Positions 1 to 9,514 of a stretch of 64,000 nt of DNA are shown piece after piece. Both the position numbers and the translations under genes were made by a program. Each line of letters opens with the position of its first letter. Position 1 is the stretch's first letter. Source of the stretch: Humulus lupulus (lineage: Eukaryota; Streptophyta; Magnoliopsida; Rosales; Cannabaceae); NCBI RefSeq assembly GCF_963169125.1, contig NC_084794.1, forward strand, positions 156,312,858 through 156,376,857, written 5' to 3'. Under the pieces are notes generated by a model, which was not told the DNA's origin, made no database searches, and saw only the letters and a program-made list of their open reading frames with translations.

Positions 1-1652
1 ATTAATTCCGGCACTCTTAGGCCGTTTATCTCATGTCCACATGGCATAATACCATCATATGACATTGCATATAAATATAGGGAACTCTTAGTCCCAACAT
101 GACCACATAACTGGGTGTAGTTTTCGTACCTTTGATTCCGAGCGAAGAAAGTGAACCGATTCCGAGCATGATCCCTAGCCTCGAGCCTTGACGACAAACC
201 TAGTCACAAGAGTATCGATAACTATCAACTTCCAGATCAGAAATAAAATGCTTAAGGAACAACACTAACCTCCAGGACCTCAATTTCTACTAAACTGGGC
301 AGTAGAAATTGTCCCGAGCCCCTAGGTCGACCCCCTGAGCCCTAACAACACTAAGACACTTCCAAGTTCAAAACCCCCAGGCGGGTCGCGACTTGGCCTA
401 GCCAATCGCGACTTGCCCCAAGTTAGAGAGCAAGCTTTCACACCAAAGGGGAGGCAGGTCGTGACTTGGCTAAGCAAGTCGCGACGCGCCCCCAAGTCAG
501 AGAGCTCCCATGGCCAGGAGGGCCACATACACCGCGGTGCCCCCAGGCTGGGTCACGACGCACCCTATGAACCCAGGGAAAACCTTGGTTTTCCTCCTTC
601 TTCTTCTAGCCATGCACACACAAACTTACCCAACATCTTACTCCAATTCTATCTTCTATCAAGCTACGAATTTTAAGAGTAAACCATCTATCTTAATCCT
701 TAAAATCTCAGCAACAAACCTGAAGTCACTAGTCAAATCCATCAACTAATAACATCCCAAGAACTGGGGCTAACTCCATCATTCATTTCAAGCTTAAAAG
801 TCTAAACATACCTAGACAACCTAGCAGTACAAACCAGAATTGAATACCCAAAATTCTTACCTCAATGTAACAATTTCCTCCTATGAATTTCTAGCTACAA
901 TTCAAGCTTAACTCCCTTCTATTTTCCTCCAAGAATGCCCAGCCCAAGCTTAGCACAAGCCCTCAACAATGAAGAGAGAGAGAGAGTGTGTGCGTGAAGG
1001 AATGAGAGAGAGAGAGCTAAGACATTTTTCTTCCTTCTTTCCTTAGAGTATTCTCCACTCTTCTACCTTAATCTAACATAACAGCTGAGTATATCCTTAG
1101 TCATAGGAAAAGACCATTTTTCCCTCCCATAACATAACTAACATAAAACTTAATCTAAGGGTATAATTGTCATTTGTCCCCATTTCCACTAACTCCTCAA
1201 GTGTTCCTAATATTTACCACTTAAATCCCATCATCCAATTAATCACCAATTATTTACCCAATGTCTAATAATCTCCAATATACCCTCAAGCTCCCCCGAG
1301 CCGGGTATAAATCCCCGCCGTGAGTATTTCGCCAAACCGTTCACTAGGACCGTCTCGAGTCATATGCTGCAAATATATCCACATAATAATGTGGTCTCAA
1401 CAATTTATCGCAAATAATCACATTTATGCCCTAAATGGACCAAAATTACAAATATGCCCCTATAAGCTAAACATGGCCTACATGCATACTAATACTCATA
1501 ATCATGCATCTCATATATCCATATAACCATATATAAGCATGCTTATCACATAATCATGCATTAAATCATTTAAATCACACATAAACCAATTATGCCCTCC
1601 CGACACACTAATCAAGGCCCTTAAGCCTTATTAGTAATTTTGGGTCGTTACA
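1..1652 (-). repeat. 3' LTR of element A (partial)
   Basis: The segment matches 12145-13807, the 5' LTR of the same element, starting at the 'ttccg(g/a)cactcttagg' block. It ends at 1652 in the minus-strand LTR start TGTAACGACCC, next to a polypurine tract. In minus-strand order it has a purine microsatellite (about 970-1015), a cluster of TCGCGA-centred palindromic words (about 370-560), a perfect 10-bp inverted repeat (282-291 with 301-310) and a donor-like site near 128. Small stop-free stretches inside it are not genes. Confidence 0.9.
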
Positions 1653-1668
1653 ACTATCCCCTCCTACT
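1653..1668 (-). other. Polypurine tract of element A
   Basis: On the minus strand this reads GTAGGAGGGGATAGT and directly precedes the 3' LTR. It is the expected primer for plus-strand DNA synthesis. The same purine string precedes the 3' LTRs of elements D and F. Confidence 0.85.
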
Positions 1669-1688
1669 AAGAATTTCGTCCTCGAAAT

Positions 1689-3090
1689 TTACCTGAATAA
1701 CTCAGGATACTGATCCCACATCACTGATTCAAGCTCCCAGGTCGCCTCCTCAACCCTGCTATTCCTCCACAACACCTTAACTAGAGGAATTGTCTTGTTC
1801 CGTAGAGCCTTATCTTTCCGGTCCAAGACCTGAACCGGTCGCTCTTCATAAGAAAAATATGTCTGCAATTCCAAGTCTTTATATTTCAACACATGTGTCG
1901 TATCTGAGACATACTTCCGAAGCATAGAAACATGGAATACATCATGAACTTCCGACAACGACGGCAGCAAGGCTAACCTGTAAGCCACCTGTCCGATTGT
2001 ATCCAGGATCTCAAAAGGTCCAATGAATCTAGGGCTCAACTTTCCCTAATTTCCAAACCTCCTCACTCCCCGCAGTGGTGAAACTCGTAGAAACACGTGG
2101 TCCCCAACCTGGAACTCCACGTTCCTACGCTTAGGATCAGCGTAGATTTTCTGTCTGCTCTGTGAAGCAAACATCCTAGCTCGAATCTTCTCAATAGCTT
2201 CACTAGTCTTTTGAACCATGTCCGGCCCCAAATACTTCCTTTCACCCATCTCATCCCAATGAATAGGCAATCTACATCTCCTCCAATATAACATCTCATA
2301 TGGAGCCACTCCAATTCGTTGATTGATAACTGTTGTTGTATGAGAACTCGATCAACGGGAGGTACTTACTCCAAGATCCCTCAAAGTCGATCACACATGC
2401 CCTAAGCATATCTTCCAACGCCTGAATCGTCCTCTCAGATTGTCTATCATTCTGAGGATGAAAGGCTGTGCTGAACTTCAACTAAGTCCCCATAGCCTTT
2501 TGCAAACTACCCCAAAACTTGGAGGTGAAGATAAGGTCCCGACCTAACACTATAGACTTAGGAACCCCGTGAAGACGTACGATCTCCCTCACATACAACT
2601 CTGCATACTGATCCACTGTATATGTTGTCTTCACTGGAAGAAAATGAGCTGACTTGGTGTATCTGTCCACTATCACCCACACCGAGTCATGAAGCCCCAC
2701 TGGCCTGGGTAAACCTCCCACAAAGTCCATCGTAATATCCTACCACTTCCACTCGGGAATACCCAATGGTTGAAGCAACCTTACTGGTCGCTGATGCTCA
2801 CCTTTCACCTGTTGACAGGTCAAACACCTGGCTACGTATTCCACCACATCCTTCTTCATCTCGGGCCACCAATAGAACGTTGGTAGATCCTGATACATCT
2901 TCGTGGTACCCGGATGAAGTGAGTACGGTGTAGTATGAGATTCATCCAGTATCTCATGTCTAAGCCCCACATCAATAGGAACACAAATTCGACCCTGATA
3001 TCGTAGCAGACCAACCTTAGAAATAGAATAGTCCTTTGCTGCCCCTGCTAAGACATTCTCTGTAACCTCCTGTAACTTAGCATCCACCAT
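1689..3090 (-). pseudogene. Integrase with chromodomain-like C-terminus, element A (degenerate)
   Basis: This is the C-terminal part of pol, in three frames. The N-terminal HHCC zinc-binding region lies around 2800-3000 (H...H, then CLTCQQVK). The core holds WVIVDRYTKSAHF with the first catalytic Asp. The second catalytic Asp is lost: the usual SDRD reads LGRD at about 2550. The Glu is kept in a QSER motif near 2450. A Gln codon after the core Met-Gly-Thr has become TAG. The C-terminal 60 residues (about 1690-1870) resemble the type II chromodomain tail of Tekay elements (VLWRN...VEEATWE). Frameshifts lie near 2045 and 2310. An intact enzyme would insert the cDNA, with the chromodomain guiding it to heterochromatin; this copy cannot. 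Confidence 0.88.
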
Positions 3091-3951
3091 CTAACCTTCC
3101 TTAATCCACTCTAGTAGGGTCGACTGCAAAGTAATGTTGGCCAACAAGCCCACCACCAATTCTATCCTCGCTCTGGCCATCTCATCAGCTAGCTCTCTCG
3201 ATATCTGGGTGGAACTAAATAGCTGACCCGGGCCCCTCCAACTCAATGCATCTACCACGACGTTGGCTTTCCTCGGATGGTAAAGAATATCACAGTCATA
3301 GTCCTTTACCAACTCCAGCCAACGCCTCTGCCTCATGTTCAGGTCCTTTTGCGTAAAGAAGTGCTTCAAAATCTTATGGTCGGTGTATATCTCACACTTC
3401 TCCCCATACAGATAATGTCGCTAGACCTTCAGTGCGAATACCACCGCTGCCAACTCTAAGTCATGGGTAGGATACCGCTGCTCATACTCCTTCAGCTGCT
3501 GTGATGCATAAGATATAACCTTCCTGTTCTGCATCAACACACAACCCGAACCCAACCTCGATGCATCACAATATACCACAAACTTTCCTCCCTCCGAAGG
3601 AAGACTCAGCATAGGTGCAGTAATAAGTTGCCGCTTCTACTCTTGAAAACTGTTCTCACACTTGTCTGACCAGAGGAACTTCAAATTCTTCCGTGTCAAT
3701 TCTGTCATCGGTGTAGCAATCTTTGAGAACCCTTCTACAAACCGTCTGAAGTAACTCACTAAACTGAGGAAACTCCGAACCTCCGAGGCGTTCCTTTGCC
3801 TCGGCCAATCTCTCACTGCCTCCACCTTGGATGGATCCACCTTAATTCCATCTTCACCAACTATATGTCCAAGGAATGTCACTTCTGGTAGCCAAAACTC
3901 ACACTTCTTAAACTTAGCGTACAATCGGTGCTTTCTCAACCTCTGCAAGAC
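3091..3951 (-). pseudogene. RT thumb/connection and RNase H, element A (degenerate)
   Basis: The segment from about 3948 to 3640 carries the RT connection: [11 protein letters not shown], a '[22 protein letters not shown]' equivalent and a WSDKCE region. RNase H follows, with [18 protein letters not shown] at about 3585-3530 and the YTDHK and LSWRG region towards 3230. Stops break the frame near 3636 and 3420; at 3420 the expected Trp of a VWRHYLYG motif is TAG. The domain order and spacing are those of Ty3/gypsy pol. RNase H would remove genomic RNA from the RNA:DNA hybrid during reverse transcription. Inactive because of the stops. Confidence 0.88.
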
Positions 3952-3954
3952 CTG

Positions 3955-5112
3955 TCAAAGATGTAGCTCGTGCTCTGCCTCTGAACTGGAATATACTAAA
4001 ATATCTTCATTGAAGACAATGACGAACAAATCCAAGAAGTCCTTGAACACCCTGTTCATCAAGTCCATGAAGGCTGCTGGGGCATTGGTAAAACCAAACG
4101 ACATGACCAGAAACTCATAGTGCCCATACCTCGTTCGAAAGGCTGTCTTCGGTATATCCTCGTCCTTGATCCTCAGCTGGTGATAACCAGATCGAAGATC
4201 AATCTTCGAGAATACCATCTTTCCCTGCAGCTGATCGAACACATCATCAATCCTTGGTAGAGGATACTTATTCTTGATGGTCAACTTGTTAAACTCCCTA
4301 TAGTATATACACATCCTTAGAGCCCTGTCCTTCTTCTTCACAAACAAAACTGGAGCACCCCATGGCGAGTAGCTCGATTTGATAAACCCTAAATCGAGAA
4401 GTTCCTGTAGCTGTATCTTCAATTCCATCAGTTTTGCCGATACCATTCTATATGGTGCCCTCGACACTGGCTCTGTCCCTGGTGCCAACTCAATAACAAA
4501 CTGAATCTCCCTGTGCGGCAGCAACCCCGGTAAATTCTCAGGGAATACATCCAAGAATTCACAAACCAATATAGTCTCCCCTGACCTTGATGGAAAAACC
4601 CTAGTGGTATCCACCACACTAGCAAGAAAGCCTATACATCCTCCCTGTAGTAAGTCCATGGCTCTCAGCGCTGAAATCATGGGTATGCGGGGTCCACATA
4701 CCGTGCCCAAAAAAACAAAGGGATCCTCGCCCTCCAGCTCAAAGGTCACCATTTTCTTTCTAGAATCAATAGTAGCTCCGTATCTAGCCAGCCAATCCAT
4801 CCCCAAAATCATGTCAAAATCCTCCATACCCCATTCAATCAAATCTACTAACAACTCCCTACCATCAACCATCACTGGCAATGCTCTAATCCACCTCCTA
4901 GAAACTACCAATTCCCCTATAGGCAATATAGTCCCAAATCCCGCAGTACAGTACTCACTAGGTCTACACAATCTATCAATTACCTTACTAGAAATAAATG
5001 AATGTGTAGCACCAGAGTCAATCAATACAGTAAAAGGAGAGCCAGCGCTAGAAAGCTGACCTGTCACCACCGAGGGACTAGCCTCGGCCTCTGCCTGCGT
5101 CAAGGTGAACAC
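3955..5112 (-). pseudogene. Aspartic protease and reverse transcriptase, element A
   Basis: One open stretch of 385 codons. The protease is N-terminal: [12 protein letters not shown] (catalytic DSGA kept) and [15 protein letters not shown] starts near residue 205 with fingers and palm motifs ([22 protein letters not shown], then [11 protein letters not shown]). The active site, normally F-I/V-D-D-I-L-V-Y-S, here reads FNEDILVYS at about 3990-4015, so the first catalytic Asp of the YxDD box is replaced by Glu. This alone should abolish polymerase activity. The frame ends in a stop just after the active site. Gag and pol appear to share one frame family, as in other Tekay elements. Confidence 0.9.
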
Positions 5113-6015
5113 TCAAGCTGAAGTCAAGCTGTCCACCTTTTCTGCTTCCCCTTTCTTCACTCATGGGCAATCCTTCTTAAGGTGTCCCACCACCCCACAC
5201 ACAAAATTGGCCTTAGACCGGCATTCGCCCGAATGGTGTCTTCTGCACCTCGTGCATTCTGGATAGCTCCTCCATGCATCACCGCCTCCCTAACGGCCAT
5301 CGTGAACACCTCGACCCCTCCTATTAGGACCAACAACGGTCAAAGTGTGGGTCTTCCTCTTCAGATCACTGGGGCCTCCACCCTTACTAGAACCAACATA
5401 TGGAGGCACCACTCTACGACCCTACCGTCTTGCAGCACTCTCCCTCCAGATCTTGTTCTCTGCTCCCTCAGCGGTAAGAGCCTTCTCAACAGCCTGGGCA
5501 TAAGTCGTTCCCCCAGGTACTGTTGTAATTCTCACATATCGGGCTATCATAGCATTAAGCCCTCTGATAAACCTGTCCTGCCTAGCAGCATCTGTAGGCA
5601 CAAGATCTGGTGCGAACTTTGCAAGTCTGTCAAACTTCAGGGCATACTCTGTCACCGTCATGTTTCCCTGAACCAACCCCACAAATTCATTAACCTTCGC
5701 TGCCCTGATGGCAACATTATAATATTTCTGACTGAACAAATCCTTAAATCCATCCCAACCCAGAGTAGTAACATCCCTGGCCTGTGATGCCACTTCCCAC
5801 CAAATGCGGGCATCCTCTCTTAGCATATATGCAGCACAAGCCACCCTATCATGACCCTCTACCCTCATGAAGTCTAGAATAGCAGTAATCATACTCATCC
5901 AATGTTTGGCCTTTAGTGGATCTGGTTCCTCAAAAGTTGGAGGATGTTTTCTCCTGAACCGCTTATACAACAGTTCCCACCTATTCCCAACCTCCCCTGG
6001 CTGTACAACTGGTGC
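5113..6015 (-). pseudogene. gag, C-terminal two thirds, element A
   Basis: From 5970 down to 5422 an open stretch encodes the retrotransposon gag core, with the recognisable LREDARIWWEVA and MTVTEYALKFDRLAKFAPDLVP strings, the capsid domain of plant gypsy elements. A stop follows. A cysteine-rich nucleocapsid region lies at about 5165-5270, with CTRCRRHHSGEC and then a CCHC knuckle whose first Cys is Asn (NFVCGVVGHLKKDC). The upstream end is cut at 6015 by a nested solo LTR; the N-terminus resumes at 8312. The fragment also continues into protease after an in-frame stop near 5114. Gag would form the virus-like particle that packages the element RNA. Confidence 0.88.
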
Positions 6016-8311
6016 TGTAACGCCCTACTTCCTTAGGGCCGTTACTAAGTGAGTTTTAAGACAAAATAGTGCAATGAACTCGCTAACCGAGGTTTTGAAA
6101 CAAGAGTGTGACTAATAAAAGTTAAGGCTGTAATCTTTGAAAATGCGTTGACTTAATAAAAACTTCTAGTATTAAACAATTGGGATCCCAAAGTAAGATT
6201 TGAAAACTATTTACATCTTGAAATAAGTTTACAGTTGATCAGTTCTAAAAATCATAGATTATTACAACCATTTTCAAATAAACCCCCAACCAAAGCAGTC
6301 GGGCAGGCCAAACATGTACGCGTCGCTTCACGCTCTCCGTACTCATGGTTGGTTGACTCAGTCATTGCCCTTACCTGCAACACAGAGCACCCGTGAGCCG
6401 AAGCCCAGCAAGAAAACTCATGCAGAACATAACATATGCAGTTTATACAGTTTATCATAACAGATAATCCACAGATAAACAAGTCAACCATTAGACTAAG
6501 CAAACAAGGCCAAGCCGCCTCAGAGCCTTACCGAAGCCTGGGGTATCGGTTCTCACCGCGAGGATAACTCATGTATCCCTTGGGTCCCACCCTGAATATA
6601 GCATAACACATGTATCCACCGGGCCCCGCCCTGACTATAGCATCCCATGTGCTAGGTGTTACTTCCGGCCCCGCCGCCGTACCCAGCCTACGCCGCTCTC
6701 GGCCCTTGCCGTTCATTCCATTATAATCACACATATAATATAACACAACAACATGCAATCAAATATTAATTCATTTAAGTCTGCACCCTAACATGTGATG
6801 CAATATAGGGCCGTGCCCTGCAATCATCTCATCATGCAACATGCAACATAGGGCCGCGCCCCGCAATCATACTATGGGCCCATGCCCTATCCTACAGGTG
6901 TTATAGTTTTCTTACCTGTATTCCGAGCCTGCTGATGCACTCACGCCGCGAGCACGGTCCTCTAGCACGAGCCTCTCCAATATCCTAGTCACAACACACA
7001 AGAAACACCCTTAACACTAATCAAATCCAAAAACCGCTTCCCGGGACCAATCCCACACTCTCGGGACTCCCAAATCCCTAAAACAATTCATCGGAAACAC
7101 CCCCCGAACCCCCGGAGCAAAAGCTCAAAAATGCAAATTTCCAACCCCTGAAAATGGCCTAGCGCCGCGGCGCCCAGCAAGACAGAAAGCCACCCTCGCC
7201 TGGACACAGCCTCGCGCCGCGGCGCCCAAGAACAGGGCCGCGGCGCTCCTTCGCGAACCCAGAAAACTGGGTTTTCTCTTGCGTTTCCACCGAGCTAAAA
7301 CCTTCCCAAATCAAACCAAACCAATACCCAAACCCCAAAATCAATTTCAAACAACAAATAGACCATCTAACAACCCATAAACATCATCAAAGACATCCAA
7401 ACACACAATCAAATCCCCAAAATCCACATCCTTTGATTTCAATTTCAGAAAAATAAAAACTCAAAGTTCAAACTTAAACCATGCTCAAATTTCTTAACCC
7501 ATAACATAATCAAGCCTTAAATGTGTATAAAATTCCTTACCTCATATGGAGAATCCATCCCTAAGCTTCCTTCATCTCCTAGGTCTCCAATTCAGCTCCT
7601 CCACTCATCTTCTTCTTCTTCATGCCCTAGCTTTTCCCTCTCTTTTCTCTTCTCTTCAAACTCTATCAAGACCGAAATGACTAAGCCCCAAACCGTGTAC
7701 CCCATATAACCCAGCTGCCATTTATCTAATTCCCAACGAAATGACCATTTTTCCCCTCCTTGCCTATCCTTTCCTACCTAAACCTCAAGGGCACTTAAGT
7801 CCTTTCATTTCTATTTCATTTCTACCATTTTCTTTCTAAAACTTGTTACTCTCAATAGTAACTAATGGTTACCCAGGTTACTAAATCTCCAATAACCATT
7901 ACCCGCTAAATCTCAACTTAACCATAAAATTCCCGAGGTACCCCTAGGCTCCTCCCGAGCCGGGTATAGAAATCCCGTTGTGACTCTTGAGTTAAATTTT
8001 CTCTCTATGACCGTCTCGGCACGTGCATCACAATAATACCACCACACTCACGTGGTACAAATCATAGAATACAATTATCACATATATGCCCTCAGCGGGC
8101 TAAAATTACAATTATGCCCTTCAAACACAATCAGGGCCTACATGCATACTAATACACATAGTCATGCATCTCAGATAAACAATTAGTCAAATAACATGCT
8201 TTAAATCATAACCATGCATTTAACTCATAAAATCACACATAAATCCCAACATGCCCTCCTGACATACTAGTTAAGGCCCTTAAGCCTTATTAGTGAATTC
8301 GGGTCGTTACA
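6016..8311 (-). mobile_element. Solo LTR B, nested in gag of element A (TSD GGTGC)
   Basis: This 2296-bp LTR starts TGTAACGCCC and ends GGGTCGTTACA on the plus strand. A perfect 5-bp target duplication, GGTGC, flanks it (6011-6015 and 8312-8316). No internal sequence or partner LTR is present, so it is the product of LTR-LTR recombination. It closely resembles the LTRs of element D, including the start and the block around 6300-6450. By that comparison its coding orientation is minus. A GCGCCGCGGCGCC-type palindrome cluster lies at about 7150-7250. A donor-like GGTAAG (6915) and acceptor-like TGCAG (6375) are present in minus orientation. Confidence 0.93.
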
Positions 8312-8526
8312 GGTGCCACTGCAGGTGGCACAATGGATGTCGCACTCTCTGATGGAGCCTGCTATCTCAGAAGTCAGATCTGCTCATCTTGGCTCTGAAG
8401 CCGTGCTTGCATATCTGCCATAATCTGCCGCCAGTTCTTAGGGACTGGTAGAGAGTTCTGGCCTTGGTCATCATCTCTTGCCTTAGGCCTAGCACCGGGT
8501 AGTCTTACAGACCGTCTTGGACACAT
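8312..8526 (-). pseudogene. gag, N-terminal part, element A
   Basis: Minus-strand translation from an ATG at 8526 gives a short basic start (MCPRRSVRLPGARPKARD), then a helical region with QARLQSQDEQI. Two in-frame stops follow and then a Pro-rich stretch that joins, across the nested solo LTR, to the capsid part ending at 6015. The same start and order occur in element C (ATG at 19919), which supports this start. The fragment is about 70 residues. It is broken both by the solo-LTR insertion and by point stops. Confidence 0.82.
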
Positions 8527-8900
8527 AGCTATCCAAGTTAATCTGCAATCAATGACTCGGCGGTCAGACTATGATGACAGGGTAGCAATCTTTCCATGCA
8601 TCACCATTGGAACACAACCAATCACAAGCAATCAAGATATAACAATTTATCCAAATATTTACCCACATGCAACAACAATGCTAATAAGCATGCCTTAATA
8701 TTATCACACAGCAGTCAAGGGCCAGGCCCTATCAGTATCTCATGCTCCTTATTAATCAAATAGATATCAACATTCATAATTCATTCCAGTCACTTAAGCA
8801 TATAAACATGTATACACAATTACCTTACCTTGAGCCGAGCTTGTCTTTAGCAGCGAATGTACATGTCTAACCAGTCTTTAGGAACCCTTAAACCTAGACT
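8527..8900 (-). other. 5' leader of element A
   Basis: This AT-rich untranslated stretch lies between gag and the primer site. It aligns with 19920-20030 plus 29229-29614 in element C and, near the primer site, with 26640-26760 in element D. A shared block around 8810-8890 (gagccgagcttgtc...) is conserved in all three. I see no ORF in it. Confidence 0.75.
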
Positions 8901-8912
8901 GCTCTGATACCA
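8901..8912 (-). other. Primer-binding site of element A (initiator Met tRNA)
   Basis: The minus strand reads TGGTATCAGAGC, the complement of the 3' end of plant initiator methionine tRNA. It is separated from the 5' LTR end (8916) by three bases, the usual arrangement for minus-strand cDNA priming. Confidence 0.93.
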
Positions 8913-8915
8913 AGT

Positions 8916-9514
8916 TGTAACACCCTGGATAACCAAGACCATTACACTGTATGTTAATAAAGGTGCAAAGCTTGCTAATCAAGTCATTTAGTTAAAAATG
9001 TGTCGCTAAACTATTATTGAACTAGGGTTAAAAGATTTTGGTCATAAAAGATAAATTTTCATTTAAATAAGTGTTTGTTACATGGGATCCCAAAAATAAA
9101 CAGGGTTAAAGAACAATTTACATAATTTCAAAGGTTATAAACAATCATAAGCCAATCTAATGGAAAAACAAGCATTTTAGGGTCTCCTGTCCCTGTATCA
9201 GCCCTCAGCCGTGGCGGCCGAGCAGCCGACTATGTACATTTCGCCCCTAGAGCTCTCTAAATTAGGGTTGGTCTAGCTTACCCTTGCCTTTACCTGCACT
9301 ACGTAGCACCCGTGAGCCAAGGTCCAACAATAAAACCATATAACAGAGCATGATTGATATCAGTAATCAGATAACTCACAAATCATCAATCAAATATACA
9401 ATAGACCACATCGTTCACATAATCAATGATATCGGTCAACAAATCAATAATCAATCATTCAGGTAATAAACATGCCATAATCATCAGATTAACATTAATA
9501 AACATATCATACAA
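8916..9514 (-). repeat. 5' LTR of element A, 3' part
   Basis: Starts with TGTAACACCC beside the primer site and is cut at 9514 by solo LTR 9515-11999. The remainder resumes at 12005. An acceptor-like TGCAG on the minus strand ends at 9294, within a block shared by the other Tekay LTRs. Joined length is about 2.4 kb. Confidence 0.88.

Noticed and set aside
4604..5059. A 151-codon plus-strand ORF opposite the protease of element A (and similar plus-strand ORFs at 5182-5787, 18359-18754 and 18871-19305)
   Set aside because: They are antisense shadows of gag and protease, recur only because the coding strand is conserved, and have no promoter or start context.
8901..8912. Possible tRNA remnants at the four TGGTATCAGAGC sites
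   Set aside because: Only the 12-13 bases complementary to a tRNA 3' end are present, next to LTRs. These are primer-binding sites, not tRNA genes.
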